A stretch of 32,745 nucleotides of DNA from Mediterranea sp. (in: CFB group bacteria) (lineage in GTDB: Bacteria > Bacteroidota > Bacteroidia > Bacteroidales > Bacteroidaceae): positions 1 through 32,745 of the forward strand of contig JAITSN010000054.1 in NCBI GenBank assembly GCA_031287715.1, in the 5' to 3' direction. The stretch's first letter is position 1. Each line of letters opens with the position of its first letter. Shown one piece after another: positions 25,307 through 32,745 of this stretch. The notes under the pieces are model-generated. The model did no database searches. It saw only the letters and a list, made by a program, of their open reading frames with translations, and had not been told where the DNA came from. The position numbers were made by a program, and so were the translations under genes.

Positions 25307-27202
25307 ATGGCAGACAGTAAAGAAAAACTCTTCCCGGATTTCCCTCCCGTTTCTTCTGAACAGTGGATGGAGAAAGTCATTGCCGACTTGAAAGGCGCCG
25401 ACTACGAGAAGAAACTCGTTTGGAAAACAAACGAGGGATTCAAGGTGAAACCTTTCTACCGTGAAGAAGACATTGCCGGTTTGGCAACAATCTACGCGCT
25501 TCCCGGAGAATATCCTTACCTTAGAGGTACAAGAAAGAATAACAATTGGCTGATTCGCCAGGAGATCCGTGTGGAAGATCCTAAAGTTGCGAATGCAAAA
25601 GCCTTGGAAATTCTAAACAAAGGGGTAGATTCGCTTTCTTTCCATATGAAAGCAAAAGAACTCGATTCGACTTTTATTGAAACGTTGCTGAATGGCATCC
25701 ATGCAGGAGCTATCGAACTGAACTTCTCCATTTGCCAGGGCGCTGTGGTGGAACTGGCCGGGTTGCTGGTTGCGTATTTTAATAGAAAGGAATACGACTT
25801 CAAAGAGCTGCGCGGGTCGATCAACTATGATTATTTCAACAAGATGCTCGTTAAAGGAAAAGAAGACGGCGACCTGGTGCCGACGACCAAAGCCCTGCTC
25901 GAAACCATCCAGCCGCTTCCCCTGTATCGTGTGTTGAATGTAAATGCCTTGACGCTGAACAACGCAGGGGCGTATATTTCACAAGAACTTGGCTACGCCC
26001 TGGCATGGGGCAACGAATATATGGAACAGCTGGTCGATGCGGGAATACCTGCCGGTTTCATTGCCAAAAAACTGAAGTTCAATTTCGGCATCAGTTCCAA
26101 CTACTTTATGGAAATAGCCAAGTTCCGTGCAGCCCGCATGTTGTGGGCGAACATCGTTTCCGCATACAAACCAGAGAGCATGGAGGGATGCGAAAAAACA
26201 GGGCCGAACGGCGAATGTCTTTGCTCAGGGCGTATGCAAGTCCACGCGGAAACTTCCTCTTATAACCTGACGCTGTTTGACGCACACGTAAACTTGCTCC
26301 GCACGCAAACAGAAGCGATGAGCGCTGCCTTAGCCGGAGTAAATTCGATGACGGTAACCCCGTTCGACAAGGCCTACCAGACTCCCGATGATTTCTCGGA
26401 ACGCATGGCACGCAACCAACAGCTGCTACTGAAAGAAGAATCCCATTTTGATAAAGTAGTCGACCCGGCTGCCGGATCGTATTATATTGAAAACCTGACA
26501 GCTTCCATTGCCCGGCAGGCATGGGAGATATTCCTCAACGTACAGGAAAAAGGCGGCTTCCATGCTGCGCTGAAGTCCGGAAGTATACAGAAAGACATCA
26601 ACGAAACAGGCAAGAATCGCCGCAAGGCCGTTGCCCAACGCCGGGAGATCCTGCTGGGAACCAATCAATATCCCAACTTTACGGAGCGGGCCGGAGGCAA
26701 GAAACCGGTTGAATGTGCCTGTTGCTGCGGCAAGCCCGACGATGGCGGGAAAGAAGTGGAAACATTGGACTTCGGTCGCGCCGCCGGCGAGTTTGAAGCC
26801 CTGCGTTTGGAAACCGAAGCATCGGCCAAGCGCCCGAAAGCCTTTATGCTGACCATTGGCAACCTGGCCATGCGCCAGGCGCGCGCCCAATTCTCCTGCA
26901 ACTTCTTTGCATGTGCCGGCTATGAAGTGGCCGACAATTTAGGATTCCCGACCGTTGAAGCGGGAGTTGAAGCTGCAATGGCCGCAGGGGCGGACATCGT
27001 AGTGCTTTGCTCGAGCGACGACGAATATGCGGAATATGCCGTTCCCGCGTTTAAGGCCCTGAACAACCGCGCCGTCTTTGTCGTTGCCGGTATGCCCGCA
27101 AACGCCGACGAGCTTAGAGCCGAAGGAATCGAGAACTTCATCAACGTTCGCTCCAATGTGCTCGATACATTGAAAGCCTACAATGCACAACTATTAAAGT
27201 AA
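25307..27202 (+). CDS. mutA: Methylmalonyl-CoA mutase small subunit
   Basis: This is the non-catalytic partner of the B12-dependent mutase that interconverts succinyl-CoA and methylmalonyl-CoA. It has 631 residues, with the TIM-barrel domain in the first 450 and a cobalamin-domain-like end from about 510. The DxHxxG motif that binds B12 is absent from that end, as expected for a small subunit. Two cysteine clusters stand out: C295, C304 and C306 in a loop, and C470, C472, C473 and C474 in the linker between the domains. mutB follows after 9 bp. The start MADSKEKLFPDFPPVSSEQW is the natural family start. Confidence 0.95.
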   Translation: MADSKEKLFPDFPPVSSEQWMEKVIADLKGADYEKKLVWKTNEGFKVKPFYREEDIAGLATIYALPGEYPYLRGTRKNNNWLIRQEIRVEDPKVANAKALEILNKGVDSLSFHMKAKELDSTFIETLLNGIHAGAIELNFSICQGAVVELAGLLVAYFNRKEYDFKELRGSINYDYFNKMLVKGKEDGDLVPTTKALLETIQPLPLYRVLNVNALTLNNAGAYISQELGYALAWGNEYMEQLVDAGIPAGFIAKKLKFNFGISSNYFMEIAKFRAARMLWANIVSAYKPESMEGCEKTGPNGECLCSGRMQVHAETSSYNLTLFDAHVNLLRTQTEAMSAALAGVNSMTVTPFDKAYQTPDDFSERMARNQQLLLKEESHFDKVVDPAAGSYYIENLTASIARQAWEIFLNVQEKGGFHAALKSGSIQKDINETGKNRRKAVAQRREILLGTNQYPNFTERAGGKKPVECACCCGKPDDGGKEVETLDFGRAAGEFEALRLETEASAKRPKAFMLTIGNLAMRQARAQFSCNFFACAGYEVADNLGFPTVEAGVEAAMAAGADIVVLCSSDDEYAEYAVPAFKALNNRAVFVVAGMPANADELRAEGIENFINVRSNVLDTLKAYNAQLLK

Positions 27203-27211
27203 CCACCCGAA

Positions 27212-29359
<2,148 letters not shown>

Positions 29360-29377
29360 CAGGACAACGGGGCGGGA

Positions 29378-31303
29378 ATGATAGTTTGCATAGCCGAAAA
29401 ACCTTCCGTTGCACACGACATAGCCGGCATCGTCGGTGCAAAGACAAGAAAAGACGGATACTTTGAAGGAAACGGATACCAGGTGACATGGACATTCGGT
29501 CACCTCTGTATGCTAAAAGAACCCGGCGAATATACGCCGGCCTGGAAAGGGTGGAACCTGGGCAGCCTGCCCATGATTCCACCCCGCTTCGGCATCAAGC
29601 TGATCGACAACCCGGCCTACAAAAAACAATTCAACATCATCGAAGGCCTGATGAAACAGGCCGGCGGAATCGTCAACTGCGGCGACGCCGGGCAAGAAGG
29701 CGAACTGATACAACGCTGGGTAATGCAAAAGACAGGCGCCCGGTGCCCCGTGAAACGCCTCTGGATCTCCTCGCTGACCGAAGAAGCGATACGCGAAGGA
29801 TTTGCAAAACTGAAAGACCAATCCAGCTTCCAACCGCTGTATGAAGCAGGGCTGTCCCGCGCCATCGGCGACTGGCTGCTGGGCATGAACGCCACCCGTC
29901 TATACACCCTGAAATACGGGCGCAACAAACAAGTACTCTCCATCGGAAGAGTGCAAACGCCCACGCTCGCGCTCATCGTCGGCCGCCAACAGGAAATAGA
30001 AAACTTCAAGCCCGAAGCCTACTGGGAACTGAAAACAATCTATCGGGAAACCACCTTCTCGGCCACCAAAGGCCGGTTTACCACGAAAGAAGAAGGCGCC
30101 GCGCTGCTGGAAACCGTCAAACAGTCGCACTTCACCATCACCGGCGTTTCGTCCAAGAAAGGAGTGGAATACGCACCCCGCCTGTTCGATCTCACCTCCC
30201 TGCAAGTAGAATGTAACAAACGGTTCGGCTACTCGGCCGACGACACGCTGAAGCTCGTCCAATCACTCTACGAAAAAAAAGTAACCACCTACCCCCGCGT
30301 AGACACCACCTACCTCAGCGACGACCTGCACCCCAAATGCCCCGGCATACTCAAGGGACTCAAAGACTATGCAGCGCTGACCGCCCCGCTGGACGGAGCA
30401 ACGCTGCCCAAATCGAAAAAAGTGTTCGACAACACGAAGGTGACCGACCACCACGCGATCATCCCCACGGGAGTCAACCCGCAAAACCTTACCGACATGG
30501 AACGCCGGGTGTTCGACCGGATCGCCCGCCGGTTCATCGCCATATTCTACCCCGACTGCCACGTCTCCACCACAACCGTTTTGGGCAAGGCGGGCAACGT
30601 TGAATTCAAAGTAACCGGCAAGCAGATCCTCGCCCCCGGCTGGCGGGTCGTATTCGCCAAAGAACAGGCCGACGAAGAAAAAGAAGGCGACGAAGAACGC
30701 ACACTACCCGCCTTCGTCGCGGGAGAAAGCGGCCCGCACCTCCCCGACCTGAGCGAGAAATGGACCCAACCGCCCAAACCCTACACCGAAGCAACGCTGC
30801 TGCGAGCCATGGAAACCGCGGGCAAGCTGGTAGACAACGACGAGCTGCGCGACGCGCTGAAAGAAAACGGCATCGGCCGCCCGTCCACCCGCGCCGCAAT
30901 CATCGAAACACTCTTCAAGCGGAACTACATCCGCAAAGAACGGAAAAACCTGATCGCCACCCCGACAGGCGTCGAACTCATCGGGCTTATCGGCGAAGAC
31001 CTGCTCAAGTCGGCCGAACTGACCGGCATCTGGGAGAAAAAACTGCGCGGAATAGAAAAAGGAACCTACCAGGCCAGCCAATTCATAGACGAACTGAAAG
31101 CCATGCTTGCAGAGATCGTCAACAACGTGCTTGCCGACAACTCCAACCGCCGGATCGCCGACCGCCCGGACACAGCCGGCAAGCCGGAGATAGTGGAAGG
31201 CCGCCCGTGCCCCGTTTGCGGCAAAGGCGTGATCATCAAGGGAAAAACCGCCTACGGCTGCTCCGAATGGAAGGCCGGATGCACCTTCAGAAAAACATAC
31301 TAA
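29378..31303 (+). CDS. topB: DNA topoisomerase III (type IA)
   Basis: A type IA topoisomerase that cuts one DNA strand and unlinks DNA during replication and recombination. It has 641 residues. The Toprim domain starts MIVCIAEKPSVA with catalytic Glu7, and its acidic motif is GDAGQEGE, with Asp103 and Glu107 but Gly105 where many relatives have Asp. The active-site tyrosine is Tyr305 in TTYPRVDTTYLSDD. NGIGRPSTRAAIIETL marks the conserved late core. A single zinc ribbon at the end has CPVCGKG and then GCSEWKAGC. A GGCGGGA sequence five bases before the ATG is an unusually good ribosome-binding site for this window. The gene follows mutB by 18 bp. Confidence 0.96.
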   Translation: MIVCIAEKPSVAHDIAGIVGAKTRKDGYFEGNGYQVTWTFGHLCMLKEPGEYTPAWKGWNLGSLPMIPPRFGIKLIDNPAYKKQFNIIEGLMKQAGGIVNCGDAGQEGELIQRWVMQKTGARCPVKRLWISSLTEEAIREGFAKLKDQSSFQPLYEAGLSRAIGDWLLGMNATRLYTLKYGRNKQVLSIGRVQTPTLALIVGRQQEIENFKPEAYWELKTIYRETTFSATKGRFTTKEEGAALLETVKQSHFTITGVSSKKGVEYAPRLFDLTSLQVECNKRFGYSADDTLKLVQSLYEKKVTTYPRVDTTYLSDDLHPKCPGILKGLKDYAALTAPLDGATLPKSKKVFDNTKVTDHHAIIPTGVNPQNLTDMERRVFDRIARRFIAIFYPDCHVSTTTVLGKAGNVEFKVTGKQILAPGWRVVFAKEQADEEKEGDEERTLPAFVAGESGPHLPDLSEKWTQPPKPYTEATLLRAMETAGKLVDNDELRDALKENGIGRPSTRAAIIETLFKRNYIRKERKNLIATPTGVELIGLIGEDLLKSAELTGIWEKKLRGIEKGTYQASQFIDELKAMLAEIVNNVLADNSNRRIADRPDTAGKPEIVEGRPCPVCGKGVIIKGKTAYGCSEWKAGCTFRKTY

Positions 31304-31410
31304 AACGCCGCTGGCCCTATCCGAAAGCCCGCTACCCCCCATTAATTACCGTTGGAAAGCACCTTATAACTATCTTTTCACACCAACAATCCAAGCCCGC
31401 GGCCCCACGC

Positions 31411-31532
31411 AAGGTAAACGGTAAATCGTAAATGATTAATATTTGGGCGTTGCCTTCGGCCGGGCCATCCGCTGCAAGTCCTCGCTCCGCTGTGGGCTTT
31501 CCGCTGCTCGCCCTAACGCGGCTGCGCCAACA
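31411..31532. repeat. Composite dispersed repeat after topB
   Basis: AT-rich units (GGTAAACGGTAAATCGTAAA and ATGATTAAT, 31413-31440) are followed by a GC-rich block containing GGGCGTTGCCTTCGGC and GGGCTTTCCGCTGC. The same parts in inverted orientation occur at 20821-20950, and the ATGATTAAT end recurs at 5787-5799. The block translates in no frame to a plausible gene. The stretch 31304-31410 before it shows no clear terminator for topB. Confidence 0.75.
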
Positions 31533-31548
31533 CATTTACCATCTCTTC

Positions 31549-31646
31549 ATTTACCATCTCTTCATTTACAATTTACCGTTTACAATTTACCATTTAATAC
31601 CGGCGTAAATTGTAAATGGTAAATGGTAAATGAAGAGATGGTAAAT
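31549..31646. repeat. Long inverted repeat, 41-bp arms and 16-bp loop
   Basis: The left arm (31549-31589) and right arm (31606-31646) pair at 39 of 41 positions around the loop CCATTTAATACCGGCG. The arms are built from ATTTACCATCTCTTC and short (C/A)CATTTA-like units. An extra copy of CATTTACCATCTCTT stands just left of the structure at 31533-31547. On either strand it would form a very stable hairpin. Confidence 0.9.
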
Positions 31647-31701
31647 AGCAATGTTTGTCTTCCTTTTTCGTAAAAGCACCACTCAATAAATCTGGCTTTC
31701 C

Positions 31702-31732
31702 ACCCCCTCCAGGAGGCCTTCTGTTAGGGGGT
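31702..31732. repeat. 31-bp imperfect palindrome
   Basis: ACCCCCT and AGGGGGT form the outer arms, and CAGGAGGCCTTCTG is a near-palindrome at the centre. The two halves disagree at three paired positions only. It lies immediately before the 22-bp tandem repeats. Confidence 0.7.
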
Positions 31733-31733
31733 A

Positions 31734-31799
31734 CCCAGAGAGTCACTCTCTGCCACCCAGGGAGTCACTCTCTGGGTACGATAGAGTCACTCTCTGGGT
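31734..31799. repeat. Three tandem 22-bp palindromic repeats
   Basis: Units at 31734-31755, 31756-31777 and 31778-31799 share GAGTCACTCTCTG at an exact 22-bp spacing. In the first unit CAGAGAGTCACTCTCTG is a perfect odd palindrome. In the second the palindrome extends to CCCAGGGAGTCACTCTCTGGG with one non-complementary pair. Confidence 0.88.
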
Positions 31800-31836
31800 A
31801 CGAGAAAGGAAGATTTCCGATAAAATTCATTTCAGC

Positions 31837-31867
31837 CTTGACGTTTTATTCTTGGAATATACCTTTG
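31837..31867 (+). promoter_or_regulatory. Orphan promoter facing rightward
   Basis: CTTG (31837-31840), a 19-bp spacer and TACCTTTG (31860-31867) fit the consensus as well as any promoter here. No plus-strand gene follows it. Transcription would run antisense into the NTF2-like gene whose stop is at 31887. Confidence 0.55.
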
Positions 31868-31886
31868 TGTTCAGATAAATAAAGGA

Positions 31887-32264
31887 TTACAGGTCAAATA
31901 GTTCTCTATTTGCCTTTGTGTCAGCATATATATGCCATGAACCAACCTTGTTTTTTATAATTTCCGCAACCCAAATCGCATGAATATTATTAAGTATCTC
32001 ATTAGAACAAATCGAATAACCTTGCATAATAACGGTAGAACCTCTTACTACAATATTTTCAAATATATTCCGGTATCCAGGATAGAGATCGAAGAATGGC
32101 TGCCATGCCTGAACTATATTGTTATCCTTTCCTTTAATTCGATTATTTGAAGTATCAATAAATATATGATCTCCTGTCATTAAATTCGACAAACCATTCA
32201 GGTCTGCATTTGTAATGTATTCGTTGAATTGCAGGGCAATGCTTTTAGGGTCTACAGTTATCAT
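31887..32264 (-). CDS. NTF2-like (SnoaL-type) protein
   Basis: A 125-residue protein with the pattern of the nuclear transport factor 2-like family: an N-terminal helix pair (ALQFNEYITNADLNGLSNLM), then DHIFIDTSNNRIKGKDNI-type strand and turn, and three C-terminal strands ending in WHIYADTKANRELFD. Such small cone-shaped domains act as enzymes or binding proteins, so no specific role can be given. ATG 32264 starts MITVDPKSIALQF. It lies 11 bp after the old stop (32276) of the acetyltransferase frame, so the two were probably made as one unit. It is more AT-rich than the topB region. Confidence 0.82.
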   Translation of the reverse strand: MITVDPKSIALQFNEYITNADLNGLSNLMTGDHIFIDTSNNRIKGKDNNIVQAWQPFFDLYPGYRNIFENIVVRGSTVIMQGYSICSNEILNNIHAIWVAEIIKNKVGSWHIYADTKANRELFDL

Positions 32265-32275
32265 ACTACTCTTTT

Positions 32276-32745
32276 CTATTTTTCATTATCAACCCACTCT
32301 GTTTTAAGTTTCGCATAAATTATATCATCTACCTATTCCCCACGCAGATAGCAACTCTCTTTGAAATGGGCTTCCTTTCTAAATCCCAACCGTTCTATTA
32401 ACCGGATAGAAACTGTATTTCTCGGATCAACTGAGGCTATAATCCGATGTTTATTCAGAGTTTCAAATAGGAAATCGACCATTCCATTCAATGCTTCTAT
32501 GGCATAGCCTTGTCCCTTATAATCTTTATGCAACGTACATCCTATTTCAGCCTGCATATTGTCGTGATTAGTAAAGCTGATTCCCATATCGCCAATTAAC
32601 CTTTTTTCATCCGTAAGGAAAATGGCAAACTGAAAACATATATCGGCAATATCCATTGTTTTTGGCATATTAATTATATAATCACGAACTTCTTCGACAG
32701 AATCCGGGAGCCACCCTTGATATTTATTTTCGACTAAATCGGTAC
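32276..32745 (-). pseudogene. GNAT acetyltransferase (RimJ/RimL-like) with in-frame amber codon
   Basis: The frame enters from the right edge (TDLVENKYQGWLPDSVEEVR...), so the N-terminus is outside the window. The acetyl-CoA site region is seen as EIGCTLHKDYKGQGYAIEAL, and the later conserved segment as DPRNTVSIRLIERLGFRKE. The frame reaches LRGE and meets TAG at 32333-32335. The same frame then continues VDDIIYAKLKTEWVDNEK to a second TAG at 32276. In relatives this joint reads RGEW(V/L)DD, so the TAG stands where a Trp codon TGG is expected. The product is either shortened by 19 residues or read through. It may still be active, so pseudogene is a cautious label. Confidence 0.7.

Noticed and set aside
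31734-31799. CRISPR-like array
   Set aside because: The units are directly adjacent with no unique spacers, are palindromic, and no cas genes are nearby. The same reasoning applies to the 41-bp repeats at 1140-1303.

Overview
This window looks like chromosomal DNA of a Bacteroidales bacterium, possibly near Parabacteroides or Tannerella; the genus is a guess. Supporting signs are promoters of the Bacteroidetes type (a TTG-containing -33 box, a 19-bp spacer and a TAnnTTTG -7 box), a succinylornithine-type ArgF' with Pro90, mutAB, tandem rhomboids next to HU-argS, and few Shine-Dalgarno sequences. Most genes are core housekeeping genes. I see no defence island, prophage, CRISPR array or obvious new multi-gene system. 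The unusual content lies in the intergenic repeats and a few gene details.

Layout. 1-916 (minus): 5' part of an MscS-type channel gene, cut by the window edge. 917-1461: intergenic, with four 41-bp tandem repeats. 1462-3514 (plus): ribF, a CPBP membrane protease and a small helical protein, ending at a strong hairpin terminator. 3642-7873 (minus): an ADP-forming acyl-CoA synthetase followed by a (alpha/alpha)6 glycosidase-like lipoprotein. 8064-11751 (minus): two overlapping rhomboid genes and an M3 metallopeptidase lipoprotein. 11971-14115 (plus): HU and argS. 14226-20725 (minus): ruvX, def, a TPR protein, then thrS-infC-rpmI-rplT. 21002-23259 (plus): proA and argF'. 23396-24670 (plus): an unrecognised 424-residue protein. 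24712-25024: an IS3 relic and a tRNA-Gly(CCC) gene with its own promoter and terminator. 25307-31303 (plus): mutA, mutB and topB. 31304-31886: a repeat-dense spacer. 31887-32745 (minus): an NTF2-like protein and a GNAT acetyltransferase with an in-frame amber codon.

How the genes work together. thrS-infC-rpmI-rplT, argS, def and the tRNA serve translation. proA and argF' serve proline and arginine synthesis. MutAB interconverts succinyl-CoA and methylmalonyl-CoA in the succinate-propionate route of these anaerobes. The ADP-forming synthetase could recover ATP from acyl-CoA end products, but that link is inferred. ruvX and topB act on DNA, and HU organises it. The M3 peptidase, rhomboids and CPBP protease form a membrane and envelope proteolysis theme.

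Repeats. Two intergenic spacers (20821-20950 and 31411-31532) carry the same composite: AT-rich GGTAAAYGGTAAAT units beside a GC-rich GGGCGTTGCC...GGGCTTTCCGCTG block. A third site (5787-5814) carries only AT-rich parts of it and supplies the last codons and stop of the synthetase gene. The 31.3-31.9 kb spacer also holds a 41-bp-arm hairpin, a 31-bp palindrome, three 22-bp palindromic repeats and a well-formed promoter that faces the downstream genes in antisense.
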